A stretch of DNA of 64,000 nucleotides from Deefgea piscis (GTDB taxonomy: Bacteria; Pseudomonadota; Gammaproteobacteria; Burkholderiales; Chitinibacteraceae), in contig NZ_CP054143.1 of the NCBI RefSeq assembly GCF_013284055.1, forward strand, positions 1,364,001 to 1,428,000, given 5' to 3'. The position numbers were made by a program, and so were the translations under genes. Below are positions 27,987-36,498 of this stretch, in pieces; position 1 is the first letter of the stretch; each line of letters opens with the position of its first letter. The notes beneath the pieces are model-generated. The model was given only the letters and a program-made list of their open reading frames with translations, had not been told where the DNA came from and made no database searches.

Positions 27987-28760
27987 TTACATGCTACTGC
28001 GTAAATCAATTAATACTTGATCAGCAGCGTTAATGCGGATTAAGCCAAGGCGTGGATATTCCAAATCAATAATGACGTAGACCGTTAATGACATCACGGC
28101 AGCAAAAGACACAATATGCAGCCAGCGGCGATGTTTATTGTTCGACATATCAAAGCCCACCAGTAATGCACTGACGAGTGCTAATAGGGGCAGCAGCAGA
28201 AAAACAATCAGCGGGGGATGATTGTCGAGGGCCTCTGCTCGAGTGGTGGTGATGTCAAACATGGCGTTCAGTGCATCGGGCAAAATTAAATCTAAATTGG
28301 GACGCGCATCCACTAAGTCATAGCTGGCTGTTGCGCTTTGCCAGATTTGTTGTTGCAAAGCCGCCGTTTGGGCGTGGGCTTGCTGCGTTGCGACGCGATC
28401 TTCGTTGCGGCTATAGCTTGAAATCCGTACGTCGATATAGCGTTTAAATAGCGATTTGAGTTCAATTTGCGCGCGGCTGGGCAGTAAATCAAGACGTAAA
28501 TAAGCCGTGCCAATGGCATTAGCTTCGGCGGCAATCAGCTGACGATGTGCTTCAAAACGCGTGGCAGCACCAGAAAATGAAAACGCCAAAATCAAACCCA
28601 ATAGGGCAAAAATGGCGCTTTCCGATGCGCCAAATCCCTTGGGCATGCCAGGCTCTTTGCGTAATTGCGCAACCCCCATTCGCCGACCGATCTCAACACA
28701 GAGCAGCATTCCCAAAAATAAACTCAAGGCCAAAGCACTGGCGATCCATTGTAGGTACAT
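27987..28760 (-). CDS. DUF4239 (bestrophin-like) membrane protein
   Basis: A 257-residue membrane protein with two N-terminal segments (residues 5-25 and 45-65). A soluble helical region follows (RFEAHRQLIAAEANAIGTAY), and two C-terminal segments end near 240. The arrangement and the GFGASESAIFALLGLILAFS block fit DUF4239, which has been called bestrophin-like. Its function is unknown; anion transport is only a family-level suggestion. GGAGA upstream supports the ATG. Confidence 0.65.
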   Translation of the reverse strand: MYLQWIASALALSLFLGMLLCVEIGRRMGVAQLRKEPGMPKGFGASESAIFALLGLILAFSFSGAATRFEAHRQLIAAEANAIGTAYLRLDLLPSRAQIELKSLFKRYIDVRISSYSRNEDRVATQQAHAQTAALQQQIWQSATASYDLVDARPNLDLILPDALNAMFDITTTRAEALDNHPPLIVFLLLPLLALVSALLVGFDMSNNKHRRWLHIVSFAAVMSLTVYVIIDLEYPRLGLIRINAADQVLIDLRSSM

Positions 28761-28782
28761 GCTGAGTCTCCATCATTTTAAT

Positions 28783-28831
28783 GGGTATATTGCTACATTC
28801 TATGTTGGGTATTGTTTGGCGTTATATACCC
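28783..28831. repeat. 49-bp palindromic element, copy 4
   Basis: GGGTATAT to ATATACCC with perfect 8-bp arms. It lies between the DUF4239 start and the next stop codon, which it directly abuts (stop at 28832-28834). Confidence 0.75.
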
Positions 28832-29098
28832 TTATTGATAATCGGGTAAGCCGTAAGCTGTCAGGATGAAATCAAAGCGGTTGCTGTCCATCGGTTCTGC
28901 AACAAAAGCTTGGATTTTTTCGATTCTGGGCGCATCGAGCAGATACGATAATTTCATTTCTGGGTCGGGCTGATCTTGCTCGGCGGCAAATAGCTCAAAT
29001 AAAAATGCAACAGGTACGGTTTCGGCGATGGCCAAATGGCCAATAAATGCGCCTTCCATGCCTTTTTCCCAAACTTCGATGGCACGAACTAGTTTCAT
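28832..29098 (-). CDS. Small conserved hypothetical protein
   Basis: An 88-residue acidic soluble protein starting MKLVRAIEVWEKGMEGAFIG. No signal peptide, membrane span or catalytic motif is visible. ATG at 29098 has GAGAG a few bases upstream and is preferred over the longer in-frame start at 29179. It lies just downstream of cobS on the same strand and could share its transcript. Function unknown. Confidence 0.6.
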   Translation of the reverse strand: MKLVRAIEVWEKGMEGAFIGHLAIAETVPVAFLFELFAAEQDQPDPEMKLSYLLDAPRIEKIQAFVAEPMDSNRFDFILTAYGLPDYQ

Positions 29099-29121
29099 AA
29101 TGCTCTCTGTAAGTAATCGAA

Positions 29122-29865
29122 TCAGTGGCCGATTATACCTGCGCTCAGTACGGCTATCAGGAGTAATCCACTTTCGCAAATTTCAATGCCCGCACCTAAG
29201 CAGTCGCCAGTCACGCCGCCTAGTTTGGCTTTGAGCCATTGCCGGTAGCCGAGTAATACCAAGGGGGCCAGCAGTAGTGCCGGGCTAAATACCGCCGCAC
29301 CAATTAGTAATGCGAGCCACCAAAACAGCGCCAATAACCGCGGATTTTGCCAAGCAAATTGCTCAGCCATACCGGGCGCTAACGCCGGTAGCGTTTGCCA
29401 GCAAAATACGCCGCTGCGCGCCCAAGCAGGAATCAAAATGAGCGCGGCCCATTGTTGCTGGCGGATCAATAGCATTAGCAAGATGAGTTTCAGCAAACAT
29501 TGCATGATGAGCGAGAGTACGCCAAAGCTACCCAGATGCGGATCTTTGAGTACCGCTAAAAATCGCGCCGGATCACGATGCGCCGCACCTAAACCATCGG
29601 CCATATCGGCTAGACCATCTAGATGCAAGCCACCGGTAATCCAAACCCAGATCAGCAAACCACAGATGGCCGCCAACCAAGGGTCAACCAGCGCCGTGAA
29701 ATACACAGCAGTCAATAAAAACGCGCCAATTAGCGCGCCAACGGCAGGAAACCAAGCGACGGCTTGCGCCAAAAGTTTGGGATCAAAATTGGGGATGGTT
29801 GGCGTTGGAATTCGGCTTAAAAATTGCACCGCTAAGGCCGGAATTCGCCAGTCAAAGCGCCACAT
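29122..29865 (-). CDS. cobS: Adenosylcobinamide-GDP ribazoletransferase
   Basis: A 247-residue polytopic inner-membrane enzyme that joins adenosylcobinamide-GDP and alpha-ribazole to make adenosylcobalamin. VQFLSRIPTP near residue 13, GLHLDGLADMADGLG and DPHLGSFGVLSLI are diagnostic. The reading frame extends to 29961, but ATG at 29865 shares one base with the cobC stop (TAATG) and fits the operon. It is the third gene of cobT-cobC-cobS, the lower-ligand branch of cobalamin assembly. No corrin-ring genes are in view, so the operon may serve salvage. Confidence 0.93.
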   Translation of the reverse strand: MWRFDWRIPALAVQFLSRIPTPTIPNFDPKLLAQAVAWFPAVGALIGAFLLTAVYFTALVDPWLAAICGLLIWVWITGGLHLDGLADMADGLGAAHRDPARFLAVLKDPHLGSFGVLSLIMQCLLKLILLMLLIRQQQWAALILIPAWARSGVFCWQTLPALAPGMAEQFAWQNPRLLALFWWLALLIGAAVFSPALLLAPLVLLGYRQWLKAKLGGVTGDCLGAGIEICESGLLLIAVLSAGIIGH

Positions 29866-30476
29866 TAGCGTGCGTCCGGCAAATGATTTTGGATGCCTAA
29901 AATCATCGGTGGCCAATCTTGATCCCACCACAGCGTAATGCAGCCCGCCGGGGCTAGCCAAAATTGGCTATGCCTTGCGGCGGGTAAACCCAGTGCGCTG
30001 AGCAAAATCGCTTTGATTGTGCCTTGATGGGCAATCAAAACCCGGTGCTCGGCTTCGCCGCTGGCAATCCAAGTATTGAGTGCTGTTTGCACCCGCAGAT
30101 TAAACGCATCCCACGTCTCACCACCGGGTAAAGGGTGGGCGGCGGGATCGTGTTGCCAAGCATCCCAAGCGGCGTGTTCTGCAGCGCTCCAATCGGCTTT
30201 GGCTTTGCCGTCGATGCTGCCCAGATTCATTTCATCAAAGCCGCGCTCTAAATGCAGCGCAATGCCGAGTGACATCGCGGCATCAAGGGCAAAATCAGCC
30301 GCGCGGGCCAAGGTTGAGCTGGCAATCGCATCGACCGGATGGGCGGACAGCTCGGCCCAACGCGCCGCTAATTGCTCGCGCCCTAAGGTCGAAAGCGGAG
30401 GATTGCTGTGGCCAAAAATAGCCTGCTCAGCTCCTTGGGCAACGCCATGACGGATCAGCGTGAGGCGAAAAGCCAT
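29865..30476 (-). CDS. cobC: Alpha-ribazole phosphatase (histidine phosphatase family)
   Basis: A 203-residue phosphohistidine phosphatase. LIRHGVAQGAEQ near residue 7 carries the catalytic RHG. The second active-site histidine is in VLIAHQGTI. Its position between cobT and cobS points to dephosphorylation of alpha-ribazole 5'-phosphate (or of adenosylcobalamin 5'-phosphate). Both junctions are TAATG one-base overlaps, indicating translational coupling. On sequence alone it could be another member of the broad phosphatase family. Confidence 0.85.
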   Translation of the reverse strand: MAFRLTLIRHGVAQGAEQAIFGHSNPPLSTLGREQLAARWAELSAHPVDAIASSTLARAADFALDAAMSLGIALHLERGFDEMNLGSIDGKAKADWSAAEHAAWDAWQHDPAAHPLPGGETWDAFNLRVQTALNTWIASGEAEHRVLIAHQGTIKAILLSALGLPAARHSQFWLAPAGCITLWWDQDWPPMILGIQNHLPDAR

Positions 30477-31519
30477 TACATTGCTCCAGCGGCGACACCG
30501 GCCTCAGTAAAGGTGGCCATTTCGCGGTGTAAAGTGAGTGCTGATTGTAATAGCGGTAAGGCCAAGGCTGCGCCACTGCCTTCGCCTAAACGCAGACCCA
30601 GATCGAGTAGCGGTGTTAAGTTCAGCGCCGCCAGTGCGGCGCGGTGGCCTTGCTCTTGCGAAACATGGCTGGCCAACAGCCAATCGGCGACTTCGGGCTT
30701 GGCTTTGACGGCGACTAAAGCCGCGGCGGTGGTGATAAAACCATCGAGTAAAATCGGAATTCCGGCTTCAGCGGCGGCGGTGTAATAGCCAGCGAGTGCG
30801 GCGATTTCTAAACCACCGACTTCACGCAGCCAATCGAGTGGGCTATGGGCGCCTGCCGCTTTGGCGCGGGCCAATGCGTCGTTAACGACTTGGATTTTAT
30901 GCTGGCGTGCGGCAAGCTCAATGCCGGTGCCAAGGCCGACAATCTCATCAGCGGCGTGATCGGTGAGTGCGCAAATCAACGCGGCGGCGGCGGTGGTATT
31001 GGCAATGCCCATTTCGCCACCGATTAATAAATTTTTGCCATTTTCAATCGCATGCAGGGCACTGCCAGCGCCGATTTGCCAGGCTTTTTGGCACTGCGCT
31101 TCAGTCATCGCTGCCGTGACGCGTAAATTGGCCGTGCCAGCACACACCGGGCTGCGAAACAGCTTGCCTTGGCTATTGATCGGATTGGGGTAGTCATGTT
31201 TGACACCCACATCAATCACATTCAGCGAGGCTTGGTTTTCTCGTGCCAAAACGCTAATGGCAGCGCCACCATGCATAAAATTGACCACCATTTGTGCTGT
31301 CACTTCGGCAGGAAAAGCCGAAACACCTTCGATTGCCACACCATGATCGGCAGCAAAAATGCAAATTGCAGGTTGGAGGCGTTTAGGAATGCTTTGTGCT
31401 GTGCGGCCAGCAAACCAGATGGCGATATCTTCTAAGCGACCTAAGCTACCGAGTGGTTTAGTGAGTTGGCTTTGTCTGGCTTGTGCAGCGAGGGCGATGT
31501 CGTTGGCGATGGCTTTCAT
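30476..31519 (-). CDS. cobT: Nicotinate-nucleotide:dimethylbenzimidazole phosphoribosyltransferase
   Basis: A 347-residue enzyme that makes alpha-ribazole phosphate, the nucleotide-loop precursor of cobalamin. TKPLGSLGRLEDIAIW near the N-terminus, FAADHGVAIEGVSAFPAEVT and the C-terminal RLGEGSGAALALPLL with its catalytic glutamate are clear. TTG at 31564 is in frame; ATG at 31519 gives the normal length. First gene of the cobT-cobC-cobS operon. The 149 bases upstream hold no full cobalamin riboswitch that I can fold. Confidence 0.94.
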   Translation of the reverse strand: MKAIANDIALAAQARQSQLTKPLGSLGRLEDIAIWFAGRTAQSIPKRLQPAICIFAADHGVAIEGVSAFPAEVTAQMVVNFMHGGAAISVLARENQASLNVIDVGVKHDYPNPINSQGKLFRSPVCAGTANLRVTAAMTEAQCQKAWQIGAGSALHAIENGKNLLIGGEMGIANTTAAAALICALTDHAADEIVGLGTGIELAARQHKIQVVNDALARAKAAGAHSPLDWLREVGGLEIAALAGYYTAAAEAGIPILLDGFITTAAALVAVKAKPEVADWLLASHVSQEQGHRAALAALNLTPLLDLGLRLGEGSGAALALPLLQSALTLHREMATFTEAGVAAGAM

Positions 31520-31668
31520 TGCGTGATCCAATACAAGATCGCCTGACTTTAACGGCTCGCACAAGACTGAGCAAGTTTGTTGATCAAGCTTTTAGTGCTG
31601 GTGCTTGCAGGTGGCGTAGCAAAGTGCGGATCAATGCTTAAAAACGGCAGCAATCACTGAGATATGAA

Positions 31669-32286
31669 TTAGACCTTGGGGATAACGGGGATCGAGGCGG
31701 GGAAGGCCTCAATCCGATCAACGCCCATTTTTTTGGCAGTTTGCAGTGCCGAATCAGCCGCGACTAAAATGTCTTCAAAGGTTTCGGTTTCCATATCCAG
31801 CGCCGCAAGCCCGATGGTAATCGAAATATAAAATTCGGCTTGATTGGGTAGCGTGATGGGGATTTGCTTGACCTTGCTACGTAGCCGTTCAGCCACCACC
31901 ATCGCGCCTTTGTAATCCGTGTCGGGCAGCACTAAAGCGATTTCTTCGCCAGAATAGCGGCCGACTAAATCAAAGTCTCGCACCGATTTGAGCGCGCATT
32001 CGGCCAAGCGTTTCAGCGCCAGATCACCAGCCTGCAAGCCATGAGTGGCATTGATTTCGGCGCAATGGTCCATGTCGGCGATCAACACGGCCATTTTGCT
32101 TTGGCTACGCTGGGCACGATTCACTTCGCGCGCCGATAGCGTAAATAAATGGGGGCGTTGATATAATCCGGTGAGTGAATCACGTAATTGTTGTTCTGAT
32201 AATCGTTGGCGCAATTGGCGTACTTTATTGGCCTGAAGTAATAGACCGACCGCCAATCCTATACATAAGGCAATAATAATAGACAT
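31669..32286 (-). CDS. Membrane-anchored diguanylate cyclase
   Basis: A 205-residue protein with one N-terminal membrane segment (residues 2-18), a short helix and a GGDEF domain from about residue 33. DSLTGLYQRPHLF opens the domain. The active loop is SGEEI at 112-116 instead of GGDEF/GGEEF. RDFD at 103-106 fits the inhibitory I-site at the right spacing. Serine in the first position occurs in active cyclases; isoleucine in the last position is unusual. c-di-GMP synthesis is likely but not certain. ATG at 32286 is preferred to the in-frame TTG at 32313. Confidence 0.8.
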   Translation of the reverse strand: MSIIIALCIGLAVGLLLQANKVRQLRQRLSEQQLRDSLTGLYQRPHLFTLSAREVNRAQRSQSKMAVLIADMDHCAEINATHGLQAGDLALKRLAECALKSVRDFDLVGRYSGEEIALVLPDTDYKGAMVVAERLRSKVKQIPITLPNQAEFYISITIGLAALDMETETFEDILVAADSALQTAKKMGVDRIEAFPASIPVIPKV

Positions 32287-32506
32287 AGAATTAAACCTTA
32301 AGTCGGTAAGCAAAACATAGTCAAATTGCGGCGTCGCAGCGCTTTAATGGCTTGCTCTCGGTTGTGTTTAATAAATTGATAAGTCACAGACGGTATGAAT
32401 CCTTATGTCACGCTGACGTTTTATGAATATTAGACCTTTTTAGATGAAGGGCTAGTGTTGCTTTGTTCACAAAGCTGGATTTGTCCGTCCCTGTTAGAAT
32501 ATAACA

Positions 32507-33469
32507 ATGCAAAAAATACTCATTGTTCGCCTTTCGTCGATGGGCGACGTAATTCATCAATTGCCAGCGATTACCGACTTGCTGCGTGCATACCCCGATG
32601 CCGTGATCGATTGGGTGGTCGAAGAAGGCTTTGCCGAACTGCCACGGTTACATCCAGCGATTCGGCGGGTTATTCCGGTGGCGCTACGGCGTTGGCGTAA
32701 ATCACCAATGGCAGCGGCAACACGGGCCGAATGGGCGCAATTTAAAACTGAAATCCATGCTTGTCGCTACGACTTGGTGCTGGATGCGCAAGGCTTAATT
32801 AAAAGCGCCGCCATTGCGCGTTTAGCCTGCGGTCCGGTGGCGGGTTTTGATCGACATTCTTGCCGTGAGCCTTGGGCGAGCTTGGCGTATCAGCGCCGTT
32901 ACTCGGTACCTAAAAATCTACATGCGATTGAACGTAATCGGCGCTTGACCGCCGCTGCGAATGGTTATGCCTTGCAAGGTGAGCTCGATTACGGCTTAAA
33001 AGTGCCATTGCAAGATTTGCCATGGCTAGGGCGCTCACCGTATGCCGTACTGCTAACGGCAACCAGTCGCGAAGATAAAGAATGGCCAGAAGAGCATTGG
33101 ATTGCGCTGGCGCAGCGCTGTATTGCTGCGGGCTTGCGACCGGTTTTTCCTTGGGGCAATGCTCGAGAAAAACAGCGGGCCGAACGTTTAGCTGCGGCTT
33201 TGCCGCTGGCGTTGGTGCCGCCTAAGCTCAGTTTAACCGATGCCGCGGTCATGCTAGCGGGCAGCCGAGTGGTGGTGGGGGTTGATACCGGCTTAGCGCA
33301 TCTAGCGGCGGCGGTTGCAGTGCCGGTGGTGGCGATATTTTGCGCTTCAGAGCCGGCGTTAACCGGCGTAAAAGCGGCGACGTTTGCGTTAAATTTAGGT
33401 GGCAATGGCACACCACCGACTGTTGATCAAGTGTGGGAAGCCACGTCGGCCGGTGGGCGTTTGCCGTGA
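32507..33469 (+). CDS. waaC: Lipopolysaccharide heptosyltransferase I
   Basis: A 320-residue glycosyltransferase family 9 enzyme. It adds the first heptose to Kdo2-lipid A at the inner face of the inner membrane. ILIVRLSSMGDVIHQLPA at the N-terminus and VVGVDTGLAHLAAAV near the C-terminus are the family blocks. It overlaps waaA by one base (TGATG), making an LPS-core operon. Confidence 0.93.
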   Translation: MQKILIVRLSSMGDVIHQLPAITDLLRAYPDAVIDWVVEEGFAELPRLHPAIRRVIPVALRRWRKSPMAAATRAEWAQFKTEIHACRYDLVLDAQGLIKSAAIARLACGPVAGFDRHSCREPWASLAYQRRYSVPKNLHAIERNRRLTAAANGYALQGELDYGLKVPLQDLPWLGRSPYAVLLTATSREDKEWPEEHWIALAQRCIAAGLRPVFPWGNAREKQRAERLAAALPLALVPPKLSLTDAAVMLAGSRVVVGVDTGLAHLAAAVAVPVVAIFCASEPALTGVKAATFALNLGGNGTPPTVDQVWEATSAGGRLP

Positions 33470-34752
33470 TGGTGCGCTGGGCGTATCGCATCTTACTGTG
33501 GCTGGGTTTCCCGCTGATTTGGCTTTATCTGCTCAAACGCAGCAAAAAGCAGCCTGCTTATCGGCAGTTTTGGGCTGAGCGTTTAGGGTATTACTCTGTA
33601 GGTATTACTAATAAAGGTCTGCAGGATAATACCCAAAAGCCGATTTGGTTGCACGCGGTGTCGGTGGGTGAAATGCGCGCTTGTGCGCCGATTATTCAGG
33701 CGCTGCGTATTGCCGCACCGCATCGCCCTTTGTTGTTGACGTGTATGACCCCAACCGGACGAGAAACCGCGCAGGCTTTATTTGGCGACTTTGCCACCAT
33801 TGTGTATTTACCCTACGATTATCCGGCGGCGATTCGACGGTTTTTACAGCACTTTCGACCGCAATGCGGCGTGGTGATGGAGACCGAAATCTGGCCGAAT
33901 TTGCTGCATGAATCGGCCGCAGCCAAGGTCCCGCTGGTGCTGGCCAATGCGCGACTTTCGGCTGCGTCGTTCCGGGCTTATCAGCGAATTTCGGCATTGA
34001 TTGCGCCAGCCATGGCCAAATGGTCGCTGGTATTGGCGCAAGCGCCAGCCGATGCCGAACGACTTGCCGCTTTGGGCGCGCCAGCCCCCAAGGTGATGGG
34101 CTCAGTTAAATTTGATCATAGCAACGATGCCGCCATTGTCGCGCGTGGCCAAGCTTGGCGCGCCGCGTTACTTCAGCAATCGAACCGTCCGCTGGTGCTA
34201 TTGGCGTCGAGCCGAGAAGGTGAAGAAGCGGCGTTTTTAGCGCAATGGCAGAGCGTGTACGCGCAAACGGCAGCGCCGTTGTTGATTATTGTGCCGCGTC
34301 ATCCACAGCGCTTTGATGCCGTGGCCGATTTAATTCGCAGCCATGGCTTGGCGCTTCAGCGGCGTAGTCAATGGCAAGAGGTGGTTGCGGCGGATGTGAT
34401 TTTGGGCGACAGCATGGGTGAAATGGCGGCCTGGTTTGCCGCGAGTGATGTTTGTATTATGGGGGGCTCGCTGCTTCCCTTTGGTAGCCAGAATTTTATC
34501 GAAGCTTGCGCGCAGGGTTGTCCGGTATTGCTTGGGCCACACACCTTTAATTTTGCCGCGGCAACGGAAGCGGCCTTAGCTGAGGGGGCTGCTTGGCAAG
34601 GGCAAAACTTGGTTGAGATCATGGATAAAATGCAGCAATTGCTGCTGGATCAAACCGCGCGGCAACAGATGAGCGTGGCTGGAGTTCAGTTTTCTAACGC
34701 GCATCGTGGTGCAACGGCAAGGTTGGTGCGTGAGCTGGCGATATATCTTTAG
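33469..34752 (+). CDS. waaA: 3-deoxy-D-manno-octulosonic acid transferase
   Basis: A 427-residue membrane-associated enzyme that attaches Kdo to lipid IVA. An N-terminal anchor (residues 5-22) is followed by the conserved LHAVSVGEMRA near residue 63, TCMTPTGRETAQ and VMETEIWPNL. The C-terminal half has MGGSLLPFGSQNFIEA. The reading frame extends upstream to 33433, but ATG at 33469 overlaps the waaC stop and gives a sensible anchor. Residues about 40-56, between the N-terminal basic segment and PIWLHAVS, are encoded by a 49-bp palindromic element in frame. This looks like an insertion into a variable loop. Confidence 0.93.
   Translation: MVRWAYRILLWLGFPLIWLYLLKRSKKQPAYRQFWAERLGYYSVGITNKGLQDNTQKPIWLHAVSVGEMRACAPIIQALRIAAPHRPLLLTCMTPTGRETAQALFGDFATIVYLPYDYPAAIRRFLQHFRPQCGVVMETEIWPNLLHESAAAKVPLVLANARLSAASFRAYQRISALIAPAMAKWSLVLAQAPADAERLAALGAPAPKVMGSVKFDHSNDAAIVARGQAWRAALLQQSNRPLVLLASSREGEEAAFLAQWQSVYAQTAAPLLIIVPRHPQRFDAVADLIRSHGLALQRRSQWQEVVAADVILGDSMGEMAAWFAASDVCIMGGSLLPFGSQNFIEACAQGCPVLLGPHTFNFAAATEAALAEGAAWQGQNLVEIMDKMQQLLLDQTARQQMSVAGVQFSNAHRGATARLVRELAIYL
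33586..33634. repeat. 49-bp palindromic element, copy 5 (inside waaA)
   Basis: GGGTATTA to TAATACCC with perfect 8-bp arms and the CTGTAG/CTGCAG inner pair seen in the copy at 54603. Lies wholly within the waaA coding region and leaves the frame open. Confidence 0.75.
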
Positions 34753-34852
34753 CTTTTGGTAAATAAATCATAGATATATCCAGCATGGTTTTTGTATCAT
34801 GCCATCCGATTACTTACTTTAATGAGTTACGCCAATCGGCGAAGGGATTATT

Positions 34853-35305
34853 TTGTCGCAAAGCACCGATATATCGTCAGATTCAGCCCAAAACGGCGCG
34901 TGGTATTGCTTATTTATTTGTTGGCTGATTGCGGCTACTTCCACCTTTGGTAGCTTGTTTTTTAGCGAAGTGATGCATATTCCACCGTGTGTTTTGTGCT
35001 GGTATCAGCGGATTCCGATGTATTCTTTGTTGGTGATTTTTAGCGTGGCGCTATTTCCCTTAGATCGCCGCGTTACGCGTTATGCTTTGCCGCTGGCGGT
35101 GATTGGTTGCTTGTTCGCTTTTTATCATTTATTGATTTACAGCGGGGTGATTCCAGAAGGAATGCAGCCGTGTACAGCCGAAGTGTCATGCGCGAAGATT
35201 GATTTGGAACTGATTGGCTTTATCACGATCCCACTGATGTCGGTGGTGGCGTTTTCGTTGATGATCGGCTTGCTATTAAAGATTTCTAAAGGATTTAAAA
35301 AATGA
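34853..35305 (+). CDS. DsbB/BdbC-family disulfide bond oxidoreductase
   Basis: A 150-residue four-helix inner-membrane protein. C46 and C49 (CVLCWYQR) form the quinone-linked pair, and C107 and C113 (PCTAEVSC) form the periplasmic pair. It reoxidises a DsbA-like partner, very likely the product of the next gene, which overlaps by four bases (ATGA). The start is TTG at 34853, supported by AAGGGA at 34842-34847. The short form and the pairing resemble the BdbC-BdbD systems rather than the stand-alone DsbB of enterobacteria. Confidence 0.88.
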   Translation: MSQSTDISSDSAQNGAWYCLFICWLIAATSTFGSLFFSEVMHIPPCVLCWYQRIPMYSLLVIFSVALFPLDRRVTRYALPLAVIGCLFAFYHLLIYSGVIPEGMQPCTAEVSCAKIDLELIGFITIPLMSVVAFSLMIGLLLKISKGFKK

Positions 35306-35961
35306 AACGTTCACTGATTGTGATCACCAGTGTGGTCGCGATGGCGGCTTTGTTTATTATTGGTGCCGTGGTGTATTCCAATAAAAGCGCCGATCAATCG
35401 CAAAATTTGGCAGTAGAAAACAGCGCCGCGTTAAATCGCTTTTCATCCATTACTTATGGCCCAGCCGATGCCAAAGTGCATATTGTTGAATTTATGGACC
35501 CCGCTTGCGAAGCGTGCAGTCAGTTTTACCCCTTTGTAAAAAACATTATCAATAGCCATCCGGGCAAAATTAAGCTGACGGTTCGTTATGCTAATTTCCA
35601 TCAAGGCTCGGATTATGTGGCGCAAGTTTTGGAAGCCGCACGTGCACAAGGCAAATTTTGGCCAGCTTTAGAAGCTTTGTTTGTTACGCAAGATCAGTGG
35701 GCCAGCCATCATGCGCCTGCGCCAGAAACGGTTTGGCAGCACTTGGGGCATTTAGGCCTCGATTTTGATCAAATGCGTAAAGACATGAATGAGCCGAAAG
35801 TGATGGCGGTGATTGAACAAGATCGCGCTGATGTGAAGGCATTACAAATTACTAAAACGCCAAGTTTTTACGTCAACAACAAGCCGTTGACGAAGTTTGG
35901 TCATGAGCAATTAAAGCAATTAATTAATAGCGAACTCGCTATTGCCTACCCTGGGCAATAA
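35302..35961 (+). CDS. DsbA/BdbD-like periplasmic thiol oxidase
   Basis: A 219-residue thioredoxin-fold protein held by an N-terminal membrane segment (residues 5-25). The active site is C69-E-A-C72 (MDPACEACSQFYPF). The cis-proline loop is TKTPSFYVNN. It introduces disulfides into exported proteins and would be recharged by the DsbB-like protein encoded immediately upstream. CEAC is an unusual dipeptide compared with CPHC, so the redox potential may differ. The transcript ends at a terminator directly after the gene. Confidence 0.87.
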   Translation: MKRSLIVITSVVAMAALFIIGAVVYSNKSADQSQNLAVENSAALNRFSSITYGPADAKVHIVEFMDPACEACSQFYPFVKNIINSHPGKIKLTVRYANFHQGSDYVAQVLEAARAQGKFWPALEALFVTQDQWASHHAPAPETVWQHLGHLGLDFDQMRKDMNEPKVMAVIEQDRADVKALQITKTPSFYVNNKPLTKFGHEQLKQLINSELAIAYPGQ

Positions 35962-35971
35962 ATAGCCAACG

Positions 35972-36000
35972 AAAAAAAACGGCTACGGCCGTTTTTTTTT
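35972..36000. terminator. Bidirectional terminator
   Basis: Twelve-base stem AAAAAAAACGGC (35972-35983) with 35988-35999, loop TACG. It separates the DsbA-like gene from the convergent gene at 36021. Confidence 0.9.
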
Positions 36001-36020
36001 GCTTGTCAAAATGAGTTGTT

Positions 36021-36458
36021 TTACTTTTTGTGCTGAGCAAAAGCTTGAATCAGCTCGGCATTGGGCGCTAAGTCTTTGACAGCAGCAAGCCATTGAAGTT
36101 GATTATTTTGCCAGCTAAAGGCATCGGCACTTAAATAACCACCACTGCCGGCTGAGCGAAACACCACCATCACCTCATCAATGCCATCGCCATTGATATC
36201 GGCATTGATGACACGCGCAAGGCTGCCATCACGCGGCTGAATTTGTCCACTGAGAAAAACATCAAATGGAAACTCGCTACTGCCGCCAGCATAAAGTCGA
36301 ATGGCGTAGCTGCCGATGCTGCGCGGCTCGAGCTCACCTTCGTTGACGACAATCTGCTGTTGATTGGGTAGTTGTAGCTGGATTGATCTAGAGGGTATCT
36401 CAGCATAAGCCATAGAAATAAAAGCGTAGGTGAGTATACCTAATAGTTTTTTCTGCAT
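36021..36458 (-). CDS. Probable periplasmic PliI-type lysozyme inhibitor
   Basis: A 145-residue exported protein. The signal peptide is residues 1-19 (cleavage after AYA). The mature part has SIGSYAIRLYAGG, NADINGDGIDEVMVVFRSAG and GYLSADAFSW, which I recall from PliI proteins that inhibit invertebrate-type lysozymes in the periplasm. ATG at 36458 with GGA upstream is preferred to the in-frame starts at 36470 and 36482. A 49-bp palindromic element encodes residues 6-22, which is nearly the whole signal peptide. Family assignment is from memory and moderate in certainty. Confidence 0.6.
   Translation of the reverse strand: MQKKLLGILTYAFISMAYAEIPSRSIQLQLPNQQQIVVNEGELEPRSIGSYAIRLYAGGSSEFPFDVFLSGQIQPRDGSLARVINADINGDGIDEVMVVFRSAGSGGYLSADAFSWQNNQLQWLAAVKDLAPNAELIQAFAQHKK
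36393..36441. repeat. 49-bp palindromic element, copy 6 (inside the PliI-like gene)
   Basis: GGGTATCTCA to TGAGTATACCT; the arms pair with a single bulged base. It encodes residues 6-22 of the probable lysozyme inhibitor. Confidence 0.7.
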
Positions 36459-36498
36459 TATGATGTCCATTGATTCGATCAATATGGCGCTTTAGCAC

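Noticed and set aside
31520-31668. Possible cobalamin riboswitch before cobT
   Set aside because: The minus strand has a stretch resembling a B12 box (AAGTCAGG) near the start, but the remaining conserved elements are missing and the gap is too short for the full structure.
34734-34784. Inverted repeat GCTGG...ATATATC overlapping the waaA stop
   Set aside because: It resembles the 49-bp family in position and in GATATATC arms, but its ends and length differ, so it is at best a degenerate relic.
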